A DNA stretch of 64,000 bases from Elusimicrobia bacterium GWF2_62_30 (GTDB lineage Bacteria; Elusimicrobiota; Elusimicrobia; Elusimicrobiales; UBA9959), in the NCBI GenBank assembly GCA_001799995.1, contig MGUK01000039.1, positions 45,875 to 109,874 on the forward strand, read 5' to 3'. The notes below the pieces were generated by a model. The model saw nothing but the letters and a program-made list of their open reading frames with translations, had not been told where the DNA came from and did not search any database. Positions 34,630 through 43,458 of this stretch are shown piece by piece; within the stretch, counting starts at the first letter, position 1; each line of letters starts with the position of its first letter. The position numbers were made by a program, and so were the translations under genes.

Positions 34630-35577
34630 TTACTTCCCCTGTTCGAAACGCTCAAAGTCGCATTTAGGGTCGGTACCCGGGCCGTAGGTGCCGAAGAATT
34701 CATCGATGGGCACGCAGAGGTGCTGAATGCAGCCGTCCCGGATCTTGTCGATGCCGGTAGCGGCGGTTTGCAGGCAGTCCAGGCAGGCTTTGGCGTCGCC
34801 TTTAGAACAGCTTATGCACTTGAAAGCCCCCATGCCTACCTTGAAGAAGGCGTACTGGCAGTGGGCGTCCTCCGGCATGAACTTCACCACATAGCCGTGC
34901 CCGCTGTTGTAGGTGCGCACGCTGCCCTTATCCTCGTAGGTGCATTTGCAGGGCCGGGGGCCGGGCTGGGTCAGGAAGGTAACGGAGCGGGTGAACGGGA
35001 AGGCCGGGAAATTGGATTCTTCGGCCATCTTCTTAGCGACCCAGTCGGAGCAGATGTCCTTTATCTCCTTGTCGCTGTAGCGCACGCTGGTATGGTCGGA
35101 GTACTGGGAATTCTGCGGGGCGGTCTGCAGGGCCAGGGTGCAGTCTTTCCAGTAGCCCGAATACCTGGAATCCTTCGTCAGGCCTTTGGGCAGCTTGAAA
35201 GGTTTGGGGGGAGGCAGCAGGCTGACGCCGACGGAATTTTTGCGGACGATCTCAAGATACTGCGAGCAGAGGGAACTCCCCTTGAACTCCGCGGAGGCGC
35301 AGACGGTCTTGACGCTGCGGTATGTGCGGGGAATGGTTACGGAATAAGCGCTTTCCCATTCCGGCAGGCAGACCGCGAGATAAGAGGAGCTTTCATAGCC
35401 CTTGGCCATCTCCGCCGGGTCCCAGCAGGTACTCGCTGCGGTCTTTTCCGCCACGGGCTGCTTCAGCACCTGCTGCTTCCCGGAACCTAGCTGGGAAACG
35501 GCGTCCTCCGCCGCCAAGAGCGGGGCAGCTCCCAGCACAGCCGAGAGAAGAACGGTCCTGATAATGTACGGGGCCAT
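34630..35577 (-). CDS. Secreted Cys-rich protein of unknown function
   Basis: Signal peptide MAPYIIRTVLLSAVLGAAPLLAAED. Many cysteines including PCKC and CISCSKGDAKACLDC. Confidence 0.75.
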   Translation of the reverse strand: MAPYIIRTVLLSAVLGAAPLLAAEDAVSQLGSGKQQVLKQPVAEKTAASTCWDPAEMAKGYESSSYLAVCLPEWESAYSVTIPRTYRSVKTVCASAEFKGSSLCSQYLEIVRKNSVGVSLLPPPKPFKLPKGLTKDSRYSGYWKDCTLALQTAPQNSQYSDHTSVRYSDKEIKDICSDWVAKKMAEESNFPAFPFTRSVTFLTQPGPRPCKCTYEDKGSVRTYNSGHGYVVKFMPEDAHCQYAFFKVGMGAFKCISCSKGDAKACLDCLQTAATGIDKIRDGCIQHLCVPIDEFFGTYGPGTDPKCDFERFEQGK

Positions 35578-35583
35578 AGTTAA

Positions 35584-35612
35584 AGTCTACCAGCGCCGGG
35601 TTGACTTGTCAA
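35584..35612 (-). promoter_or_regulatory. Sigma-70-type promoter, leaderless start of 34630..35577
   Basis: Minus strand TTGACA - 17 nt - TAGACT - 6 nt - ATG. Confidence 0.8.
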
Positions 35613-35723
35613 GGCGGGGGCGGAGAATTACGTTCCCGGCAGTTGGTCTCCGGCGGCCCGCCGGCGCCGCCGCTTTCACAGGGCAAACCACACGGAGCCC
35701 GGATTTTTTGTTAGAATAGTCGC

Positions 35724-36128
35724 ATGGCTGAAGCGGCGAAGATAAAAGTCCTGGCGGTGGATGATGACGAGTCTATCCTGGAAACCTACCAGGCGGGCCT
35801 GGTCAGGCATTTTGAAATAAAGACCTTCAGCGACCCCAAAAAAGCCAAAGATTTCATGGACTCGGCCTCGCCCGAAGAAATGCCGGACGTGATCCTGATG
35901 GACATCATGATGCCCGGCATAAGCGGCCTGGTACTGATGACCCACCTGCACTCCATGCTGAAAACGGCCCATATCCCGGTGATAACCGTAAGCGGCAAGA
36001 GCGACGACGCGGTGGTAAAGGACGCCCTGCTGTTCGGCGCCGCGGATTTTGTAGCGAAACCTTTCGATTTCCTGGACCTCAGGGAGAAGATAAAGAAAGC
36101 CTTCGCAGCCTCGAAGAAGTCCTCCTGA
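35724..36128 (+). CDS. Single-domain response regulator (receiver)
   Basis: VLAVDDDESILETYQ, VILMDIMMPGISGL, GAADFVAKPFD. Confidence 0.93.
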   Translation: MAEAAKIKVLAVDDDESILETYQAGLVRHFEIKTFSDPKKAKDFMDSASPEEMPDVILMDIMMPGISGLVLMTHLHSMLKTAHIPVITVSGKSDDAVVKDALLFGAADFVAKPFDFLDLREKIKKAFAASKKSS

Positions 36129-36159
36129 CCAGGAGACAATTCCCAATCGCGCGCATTTA

Positions 36160-36190
36160 CCGCCGGCTGACCCGGCGGTTTTCTTTTTAC
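36160..36190 (+). terminator. Intrinsic terminator
   Basis: ACCGCCGGCTGACCCGGCGGT followed by TTTCTTTTT. Confidence 0.85.
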
Positions 36191-36249
36191 CTCGGGGCGC
36201 CGGCACAAGGCTATATAACCGCGCTTCGTCGACTTGTATAATATTGTGG

Positions 36250-38370
36250 ATGGACGATAAAGCGCCTATAGTTCCCGGGTGGGTCTATTTTATCCTTGCG
36301 GCCACGGCCGCCATGCTCAGCTTCCACCTCAACGTGCGGCAGTGCCTGAACCTGCCCGCCTATTCGCCTTCGGACGACACCGCTTATTTCCAGTCCGAAA
36401 GCGCCTTCCAATACCGCTACGCGCGCCTGCTGGCCGCCGGGGAAACGGTTCCCGTGATAGATACCCGCGCGCAATATCCCGAGGGCGTTAAAGTCGGCCG
36501 CGAGCTCAGCCTCTGGATGGAGCGCGCCACCGCCGCCGCCAGCCGCCTCCTTTATGAAAAACCGCCGGCGCCTTATCATACCTTCGTAATTTTCTGGGTC
36601 TGCGCCGTCTCCGCCCTGTCCGTGCTTTCCTGTTACCTGCTGGGGCTGGCGCTGCTCGGCTCCGCCCCCGCGGCCCTCGCGGCCGCGCTGCTCTTCGGGG
36701 TTTGCTGGATAGGTTCCTCTCTCACTGCGCAGGCCTACGGCTTCCAGGCCTTCGCCCTGCCGCTGCTTTTCTTTGCTACCGCCGCCTTCGCCGCGGCCCT
36801 GAACAAGGAACGCGCGCACCCCGCCGGTTGGCTCGCCGCCGGGGCGGCCGCCTTCGCCATAGCCCTTGTTTCCTGGCATTTCGCTCGGTTTTTCCTGATA
36901 GCCTTCTGGCTGGCCCTGGCCTACGCCGCCTGGCGCGGCCGCGCAGATGACGCGCTGCTCAAAAGACTGCGCCTTTGCGCCGGGGTTCTGCTGGCCGCCT
37001 GCGCCGCGGCAGGCCTCGGGTTTCCCGTCCTGCGCGACACCCTGTTCATCGCCTCTCCCGCTTTCCTGGCCGGCTGCGCGCTCCTCGCCGCCTTATCCCT
37101 GCGGGGCTGGCGCCTGGCGGCCGCCCTGGCCGCCCTGCTGGCGGCGGCGTTCTGGCAGACGGGCAGGGAAGCGGCCGGGTACGGACATGTTTACGCGCTG
37201 TTGTGGGACAAACTGCGCTTCGCTCTGGCAAAACCGGCAGACCCGCTGAAACTATCGCAGCAGGCCAGGCTGCTGTGGACCGGGCCCTTCAACTCTCCGC
37301 AAGCCGGGTTCCTGGTCTTCTCCCTGCTGCCGCTGGCCCTTGCCGCCGCGCCCAGGGCCTGGCGGGCCGTTAAAGGGCCGGCGGTCAAAGATCCGGCCGG
37401 GGCGCTCTGCGACGCGCTGCTGCTGCTCTTCGCCGCCGGCACTGTGCTGGTGGAGCGCCTGGCCCCTATCTTGGCTTTCTTCCTTTGCGCAGCATCCCTG
37501 CGCCGGGGGGGCCGGCCCGGCAAAATATGGCTGACCGCCGGCCTGGCCGGGCTCGCGCTGCTCGAAGGACTTAAAACCGCGGCCCCGCAATCGCCCCTGA
37601 ACCTGGTAATGCCACTGGCGGCTTCCTTCAGACCGGCCGAAGCGCAGCCAAAGCCTTCCCTGGAAAACCAGCGCGCGGCGCTGAAATGGCTGGACCGGCA
37701 GGCCGCAGGGAGCCCCGTGGCCGCCGACTTCGGCCTTTCCGCCTCGGTGCTGGCGTATACACGCTCACCGGTGCTGCTGCACCCCAAGTTCGAGTCCCCG
37801 GTCATCCGCGCCAAGACCGCCGAATACCTGGCCGCGCTTTACTCCGACGAAGGCGCTTTCCTCGCTTTCTGCCGCAAATACGGCGCGCGGTATTTCCTGT
37901 ACGGCGCCGCCGGTATCACCGACGGAACAAAGGACGGCGCGCGCTATATGGCGGGCATACGCGCACTCACCGGGGACATGGCAGCCGTCCGCTTCCAGTT
38001 CTTCCCGGCAAAGTTAAAGGACTTCAAACTGGTCTACGAGAACGGCGACTACCGCATCTTCGAAGTCGCGGCCAACCGCGCGGGTAAGCCCGCCGGGCCC
38101 GCCGCGCCGATCTACGACCTGGCAAACTTCGCTCCCAGGCAGGAAAAAGACGGGACCCTCACCCTGGACACCGCCGACGTCCTCAAACGCCGGGTCGACA
38201 GCTCCCGCAGCCTGTACCTCGCCCGGCTCTACCTCAGCCGCGGCCGCCCGCAGCAAGCCCTGCAAGCCTACGAAGCCGCCTTCGCCGCCTGGCCCCCCGA
38301 CGACAAGATCAACGAAGACTACCTAAATTTAAAAGCCGCATTGAACCAGACCAAACCAAGACTCCACTGA
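36250..38370 (+). CDS. Polytopic membrane protein, GT-C/STT3-like, C-terminal TPR-like
   Basis: About 12 hydrophobic helices. N-terminal SPSDDTAYFQSESAFQYRYARLLAAG...RAQYPEG resembles the first loop of GT-C enzymes. Preceded by TATAATATTGTGG. Confidence 0.55.
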   Translation: MDDKAPIVPGWVYFILAATAAMLSFHLNVRQCLNLPAYSPSDDTAYFQSESAFQYRYARLLAAGETVPVIDTRAQYPEGVKVGRELSLWMERATAAASRLLYEKPPAPYHTFVIFWVCAVSALSVLSCYLLGLALLGSAPAALAAALLFGVCWIGSSLTAQAYGFQAFALPLLFFATAAFAAALNKERAHPAGWLAAGAAAFAIALVSWHFARFFLIAFWLALAYAAWRGRADDALLKRLRLCAGVLLAACAAAGLGFPVLRDTLFIASPAFLAGCALLAALSLRGWRLAAALAALLAAAFWQTGREAAGYGHVYALLWDKLRFALAKPADPLKLSQQARLLWTGPFNSPQAGFLVFSLLPLALAAAPRAWRAVKGPAVKDPAGALCDALLLLFAAGTVLVERLAPILAFFLCAASLRRGGRPGKIWLTAGLAGLALLEGLKTAAPQSPLNLVMPLAASFRPAEAQPKPSLENQRAALKWLDRQAAGSPVAADFGLSASVLAYTRSPVLLHPKFESPVIRAKTAEYLAALYSDEGAFLAFCRKYGARYFLYGAAGITDGTKDGARYMAGIRALTGDMAAVRFQFFPAKLKDFKLVYENGDYRIFEVAANRAGKPAGPAAPIYDLANFAPRQEKDGTLTLDTADVLKRRVDSSRSLYLARLYLSRGRPQQALQAYEAAFAAWPPDDKINEDYLNLKAALNQTKPRLH

Positions 38371-38379
38371 CGAGCAGGG

Positions 38380-38520
38380 CAGTCGGGGTGGCCGCGGGGA
38401 CCGGAACGCAAAACGCGTTCGCCCACACCGTGGGCTCACTCATCCTCCTCCCTCGCCGCTTACGCAAGGCTCGGTCGTCGGAAGGTTTTGCTTATCCGGT
38501 TCCCGCGTCCGCCCCGACTG
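38380..38520. repeat. 141-bp imperfect inverted-repeat element
   Basis: Left CAGTCGGGGTGGCCGCGGGGACCGGAACGCAAAAC matches the reverse complement of the right arm CAGTCGGGGCGGACGCGGGAACCGGATAAGCAAAAC. About 70-bp core with GCCCACACCGTGGGC hairpin. Confidence 0.85.
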
Positions 38521-38537
38521 GGGCCGCGCGAAAATAA

Positions 38538-39140
38538 TTACAGAAACCCGTTGTCTTTGAGGAATTCTTTGGTAATGCCCGGCGTGCGGGCGGAAGCGTA
38601 TTTACCGAGGATGTCGTATTCGATATTGAGCACCGCGCCCGGCTTCAGCCCCTTCAGCGCCGTGTGCTCCCACGTATGCGGGATCACAGCCGCCTTGAAC
38701 GAGCCCGCCGTAACGCCGTAAACCGTCAGGCTGATGCCGTTGAGCGCCACCGAGCCCTTCTCCACCATCACCGCCCCGGCGTCCTTCTCCACTTCTATCA
38801 CAACGCTGTTGCCGTCGGAGCGCGCCGCCAGCAGCCGCGCCGTTCCGTCGATATGCCCGGTAACGAAATGCCCGCCCAGCCGCGCGCCCACTTCCAGCGC
38901 CCGCTCCAGGTTCACCGCCGCGCCCGGCCTCAGCAGCCGCAGCGCTGTCTTCGCAAAGGTCTCCGGGCTTACCGCGAAGGAGGCCAGCCCCGGCTTGAAG
39001 CCCGTAACGGTCAGGCAGGCCCCGTTCACCGCCACGCTCTCGCCGTTGGCAAGCTTCCAGGACAGCGGCACGCAGACATGCAGCCCGGCCGGGGAAACAG
39101 CTTTAACTTTTTCTACGGCTTCTATTATACCCGTGAACAT
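38538..39140 (-). CDS. ribE: Riboflavin synthase, alpha chain type
   Basis: MFTGIIEAVEKV, duplicated GSVALNGISLTV / GESVAVNGACLTV lumazine-binding repeats, GGHFVTGHIDG. Confidence 0.96.
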   Translation of the reverse strand: MFTGIIEAVEKVKAVSPAGLHVCVPLSWKLANGESVAVNGACLTVTGFKPGLASFAVSPETFAKTALRLLRPGAAVNLERALEVGARLGGHFVTGHIDGTARLLAARSDGNSVVIEVEKDAGAVMVEKGSVALNGISLTVYGVTAGSFKAAVIPHTWEHTALKGLKPGAVLNIEYDILGKYASARTPGITKEFLKDNGFL

Positions 39141-40232
39141 TTAAAACCTCAGGTCCAGCATCAGGTCCGCGCCGGCGTGGCCTATGGACGCTATCCTGGC
39201 CTTTATCCCCAGCTCTTTGCGCGCCGCGTTGAGGGCGTCCGGCCACACCATGGAATTGCGCGAAGCCGTGCCGCCGATTATCAGCGGCGAGACGAAGCAG
39301 ATGAAGCGGTCGGCCAGCCCCTCGCTGATGAACGAGCCGGCCACCTTGCCGCCGCCCTCCACCAGCACATGGCCCACGCCCAGGCCGGCCAGCGCCCGCA
39401 ACAGGGCCGGCAGCGAAACGCGGCCCTTTTCCGACGGGAGCACCAGTATCTTCGCGCGCCGCGAGAACCGCTTCATGGCGGTCACCGAAGCCTTATGGGT
39501 AGTGGCCACCACAACCCGCGCATTGCCGAAGAGCCGTGCGCCGTGCGGCACGCGGAACGTCGAATCCAGCACCACCACCCAGGGCTGCCGGAACGTCTTA
39601 ACGCCGCGCACGTTCAGGAGCGGGTCGTCGGCCAGCACCGTGCCGATGCCGGCCACCACCGCGTCCGCCTCGGCCCGCAGCTTATGCGCCTCATGCCGCG
39701 CCTCCGGCCCCGAGATCCAGCGCGAGCGCCCGGCCGCGTCGGCTATCCTGCCGTCGAGGCTCTGCGCTATTTTGACCGTAACATAAGGAAGGCCGGTGCG
39801 CATGAACTTGTTGAAAGCCGGGTTAAGGGCCTCGCACTCTTTCCGGAGCAGGCCGACCCTGACCTTGAGCCCGGCCTTCCGGAGCAGCGCGGCTGACTTC
39901 CCGCCGTTGGCGGGGTTCGGGTCCAAAGCGCCGATATACACGGCTTTTATCCCGGCCTTGATAAGCGCCTGCGTGCACGGGGGGGTTTTGCCGAAGGTAG
40001 AGCAGGGTTCCAGCGTGACGTAGACGGAGGCGCCCTTCGTACCGGCGCGGCAGGAACGCAGGGCATTGACCTCGGCGTGCGCGCAGCCGAAGCGCAGGTG
40101 CGCGCCTTCGCCGATGACGCGCCCGTCCTTGACCACGACCGCGCCTACCATCGGGTTGGGGTGCGCGCCGTAAAGTCCCCGGCGCGCCAGTTCGACGGCG
40201 CGGGACATGAATGCCTTATCTTTGTTCACCAT
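39141..40232 (-). CDS. ribD: Bifunctional diaminohydroxyphosphoribosylaminopyrimidine deaminase / reductase
   Basis: HAEVNAL and CSTFGKTPPC deaminase motifs, C-terminal reductase. Start trimmed from 40259 to MVNKDKAFM. Confidence 0.95.
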   Translation of the reverse strand: MVNKDKAFMSRAVELARRGLYGAHPNPMVGAVVVKDGRVIGEGAHLRFGCAHAEVNALRSCRAGTKGASVYVTLEPCSTFGKTPPCTQALIKAGIKAVYIGALDPNPANGGKSAALLRKAGLKVRVGLLRKECEALNPAFNKFMRTGLPYVTVKIAQSLDGRIADAAGRSRWISGPEARHEAHKLRAEADAVVAGIGTVLADDPLLNVRGVKTFRQPWVVVLDSTFRVPHGARLFGNARVVVATTHKASVTAMKRFSRRAKILVLPSEKGRVSLPALLRALAGLGVGHVLVEGGGKVAGSFISEGLADRFICFVSPLIIGGTASRNSMVWPDALNAARKELGIKARIASIGHAGADLMLDLRF

Positions 40233-40278
40233 AGTAATAACAGTGCGCGGCTGGCGCAAAAAACCCGCTGCGTACCGC

Positions 40279-40737
40279 TTACAGGTTCTTGAACAGGTTC
40301 GCCATCTCTATCGCGGACATGGCGGCCTCGGAGCCCTTGTTGCCGTGCTTGACGCCGGCGCGCTCAATGGCCTGCTCCAGCGTCTCGGTGGTTATCACGC
40401 CGAACGCCACGGGGACCTTGTGCTTCATGGAAACGGCGGCTATGCCCTTGGCCGTCTCCTGCGCGACGAAGTCGAAGTGGGGGGTATCGCCTTTAATGAC
40501 CGCGCCCAGGCAGATGATGGCGTCGTAGGGCCCGGCGGCGAGCTTCTCGCACACCACGGGGATCTCGTAAGCGCCGGGCGTCTTGACCACGGTGATGTCC
40601 TTCTCGTCCGCGCCGTGGCGCTTGAGCGTGTCCACCGCCCCGTCCAGCAGCCGGCTGGTGAGGAAGTCGTTGAAGCGCGACACCACTATCGCGAATTTAA
40701 GCTTGCCCGCGTTGAAACCGCCTTCTATAGTTTTCAT
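40279..40737 (-). CDS. ribH: 6,7-dimethyl-8-ribityllumazine synthase
   Basis: [46 protein letters not shown]. Confidence 0.97.
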   Translation of the reverse strand: MKTIEGGFNAGKLKFAIVVSRFNDFLTSRLLDGAVDTLKRHGADEKDITVVKTPGAYEIPVVCEKLAAGPYDAIICLGAVIKGDTPHFDFVAQETAKGIAAVSMKHKVPVAFGVITTETLEQAIERAGVKHGNKGSEAAMSAIEMANLFKNL

Positions 40738-41954
40738 TTTTTCTCCTGTCCGCTCCCGATAAGATGCCCCATTTTATCTTTCTTCGTCTTCAGGTAACGC
40801 GCGTTGTGCCGGTTGGGGCCTATTACCAGCGGCACGCGCTCCTTGATCTCCAGGCCATAGCCTTTCAGGCCCACTATCTTGCGGGGATTGTTGGTTATAA
40901 GCCTCAGGCGGTGAAGCCCCAGCGAGCAGAGTATCTGGGCGCCTATGCCGTAATCGCGCAGGTCGGCGGCAAAGCCGAGCGCCTCGTTGGCGGTGACGGT
41001 ATCGTAGCCCTTGTCCTGCAGGCTGTAGGCCTTGATCTTGTTGCCCAGGCCTATGCCGCGCCCTTCCTGCCGCATGTAAAGGATGGCCCCGGCGCCTTCA
41101 GCCGCTATCAGGCGCATGGCGGCCTGCAGTTGGGGGCCGCAGTCGCAGCGGCGGGAGCCGAACACGTCGCCGGTCAGGCATTCCGAGTGCACCCGGACCA
41201 GCGCCGGGTCGCCTATCCTGCCCAGAGTAAGCGCCACATGTTCCAGGCCGGTCAGCCTTTCCTTATATATAGCGATATCGAAAGTGCCGTACTTGGTGGG
41301 CAGGGTGGAAACGGCCGTTTTCTCCACAAGGGTCTCCTTGCGGCGGCGGTAGGCGATAAGGTCGGCGATGGTGCCCAGTTTCAGCTTGTGGCGCGCGGCG
41401 AAGCGCGCCAGCTCGGGCAGCCTGGCCATGGTGCCGTCGGGGTTCATGATCTCGCAGATCACGCCCGCGCCGGGCAGACCGGCCAGTTTTATCAGGTCGG
41501 TGCAAGCCTCCGTATGGCCGGCCCTGGCCAGCACGCCGCCCTTGCGGGCCTTGAGGGGGAAGATGTGCCCGGGCCGGGTGAGGTCCGAAGGCAAAGCGCC
41601 GGGATCGGAAAGTATCTTAAGGGTGCGGGCCCGGTCCGCGGCGGAGATGCCGGTAGTCACGCCCTCGGCGGCATCCACGGAGATCAGCCAGTTGGTCTTG
41701 TACGGGTCGGTATTGTCGCGCTCCATCTGGAACAGGTTCAGGGCGGAGGCCCGGTCCTCTTCCAGCGGGGCGCAGATAAGGCCGCGCCCGTATTTAGCCA
41801 TGAAGTTGATCTTGCCCGCGGTAGCGAAACGCCCGGCCAGGACCAGGTCGCCTTCGTTCTCGCGCGCCTCGTCGTCGGTCAGTATCACCATCCGGCCGCG
41901 CCGGATCTCGCCGATTATCTCTTCCGCGGGAGAGAACATGTTCATTTTAGTCAT
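40734..41954 (-). CDS. ribBA: 3,4-DHBP synthase / GTP cyclohydrolase II
   Basis: [58 protein letters not shown]. Confidence 0.96.
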   Translation of the reverse strand: MTKMNMFSPAEEIIGEIRRGRMVILTDDEARENEGDLVLAGRFATAGKINFMAKYGRGLICAPLEEDRASALNLFQMERDNTDPYKTNWLISVDAAEGVTTGISAADRARTLKILSDPGALPSDLTRPGHIFPLKARKGGVLARAGHTEACTDLIKLAGLPGAGVICEIMNPDGTMARLPELARFAARHKLKLGTIADLIAYRRRKETLVEKTAVSTLPTKYGTFDIAIYKERLTGLEHVALTLGRIGDPALVRVHSECLTGDVFGSRRCDCGPQLQAAMRLIAAEGAGAILYMRQEGRGIGLGNKIKAYSLQDKGYDTVTANEALGFAADLRDYGIGAQILCSLGLHRLRLITNNPRKIVGLKGYGLEIKERVPLVIGPNRHNARYLKTKKDKMGHLIGSGQEKK

Positions 41955-41985
41955 AAAAAAAGCCCTGAAGAACCGTCTTCAGGGC
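41955..41985 (-). terminator. Riboswitch expression-platform terminator
   Basis: Minus RNA GCCCUGAAGA-CGGU-UCUUCAGGGC-UUUUUUU directly before the ribBA AUG. Confidence 0.9.
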
Positions 41986-42045
41986 CGCAACGCAGTCCGG
42001 GTAAGCGGCAAGGCGGCTTAATGCCCGCCCTGCCTTACGCCGCTC

Positions 42046-42209
42046 GTTCTTCTTTCATCCGGACTTTACCGTCGGCCCCGGAATTTAACCGGGTCTGCCG
42101 CGGGCTTGGCCGTCTTGCGCATAGCGCTTGGTACGGCACAGCCATTGGCTTGCGGGCTTCCATCGCTGGTTACCGCCGGTGGGGAATTTCGCCCCGCCCT
42201 GAAGAACTT
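42046..42209 (-). promoter_or_regulatory. FMN riboswitch aptamer
   Basis: Minus strand AGTTCTTCAGGGCGGGGCGAAATTCCCCACCGGCGGTA...AAGCCCGC...GCAGACCCGGTTAAATTCCGGGGCCGACGGTAAAGTCCGGATG...GAAGAAC, upstream of ribBA. Confidence 0.96.
42108..42151. repeat. Third unit of the structured repeat, inside the FMN aptamer variable arm
   Basis: GGCCGTCTTGCGCATAGCGCTTGGTACGGCACAGCCATTGGCTT. Flanked by 8-bp direct repeats GCGGGCTT (42100-42107 and 42152-42159). Confidence 0.75.
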
Positions 42210-42239
42210 ATTTAATTATACAAAAAACACCGCCGCCGG

Positions 42240-43265
42240 CTACCGGCTGGCTTTGACCGAGCGGTCCACTTCCTTGTACACGTAGGCCGAGACGGATTTT
42301 ATATACGCCTCCAGGCGCTCCAGGCTGCCGCCCTTGGCCATTACGCACAGCAGATAAGGCCGCCGTGAATAATAGATCACGCCGCAGTCCTGCAGCTGAC
42401 GCTCGCCGCCAAGGGTGCCGCCTTCGCCGTATTTATGGGAAACCACCGTGCCGGCGGGCACTCCGGCTACAAGGCCTTCGTTGAACTCGGACTGGCTTAA
42501 ATGCCGCAGCAGTTTTTCGGAATTCCGCCTGCTGAGGTAGGAGGCGTTGAAAAGAATACGATAAAAAGTAGCGAAAGAGCGGATGGACAAAGTGCCGTCT
42601 ATTTTCTCAAGCACGTCCTTTTCCACGCCCAGGGCCTTGTACAGTTCGGTAAGATAGGTGCCGGGGATCGCGCCGAAAAGCAGGAAAAGCGCCTGGTTGT
42701 CCGAATGCCTGATCATAGCCTCGATCAGGTAGTCCACGGTATATTCCCGGCCGAGCTGTATCTGTTGTTGCGGCACTATCGCCTGAATCCTGTCGGGCGG
42801 CAAAGGCACTTCCTTCTCATACTTCAGCTTCCTGGAGAGTATAGAGGGGTCCTCCTCGGCGGCCTTATAGAAGGACATGGCGATCGGGATCTTCAGCAGG
42901 CTGGCGGGGCGGAATTTCTGATTCTCGTTTATTCCGAACCAGGGCCCGTTGTTCATATCCCTGAAGTAAAGCGCGGAACCGGTGATAGTCCCGCTTTTGC
43001 GGCTGGAGGCGTCCAGGGCCACCAGCCCGTCCTTGAAGGAGCGGATAAGCACGTTCAGGCGCCCCTCGCTCTTTTCGCACTCGAGCAGCGGGTTGATCAG
43101 CTGATAGCCCTCCTGGCGCACCTCCACATCGTCCCCGGCGTCCGCCTGCGGCAAGGGGTGAACGGCCTTAAGGAAATATCCGGCCAGGATACCGGCGGCG
43201 AAAGCGGGTACCAGGGCCCAGTAACGTTTTATGGGATTCGCTCCCTCGGACTTTGTCTGCTGCAT
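42240..43265 (-). CDS. Serine hydrolase, class A beta-lactamase-like
   Basis: RPASLLKIPIAMSFY (SxxK), RHSDNQALFLL (SDN), SHKYGEGGT (KTG-like). N-terminal TM. Confidence 0.8.
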   Translation of the reverse strand: MQQTKSEGANPIKRYWALVPAFAAGILAGYFLKAVHPLPQADAGDDVEVRQEGYQLINPLLECEKSEGRLNVLIRSFKDGLVALDASSRKSGTITGSALYFRDMNNGPWFGINENQKFRPASLLKIPIAMSFYKAAEEDPSILSRKLKYEKEVPLPPDRIQAIVPQQQIQLGREYTVDYLIEAMIRHSDNQALFLLFGAIPGTYLTELYKALGVEKDVLEKIDGTLSIRSFATFYRILFNASYLSRRNSEKLLRHLSQSEFNEGLVAGVPAGTVVSHKYGEGGTLGGERQLQDCGVIYYSRRPYLLCVMAKGGSLERLEAYIKSVSAYVYKEVDRSVKASR

Positions 43266-43352
43266 AAGATCTCCGCCGGCGGCCGGCTCGCTCAGGAACC
43301 GTCATGGCATCCAAATTCTACTATATCAGGGCGCCCGGCAATGGTATTTTAT

Positions 43353-43402
43353 AAAAAAAAGGCGCAGAAAACCCGACACTACGTTGTCGGGTTCGTCTGC
43401 TA
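43353..43402 (-). terminator. Intrinsic terminator of MBL gene
   Basis: Minus strand GCAGACGAACCCGACAACGTAGTGTCGGGTTTTCTGCGCCTTTTTTTT. Confidence 0.85.
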
Positions 43403-43458
43403 AGCTATATGCGTATCCAGGCGCTTAAGGAGGAAAGATGCGGGCTCCGGTCAGGAAC

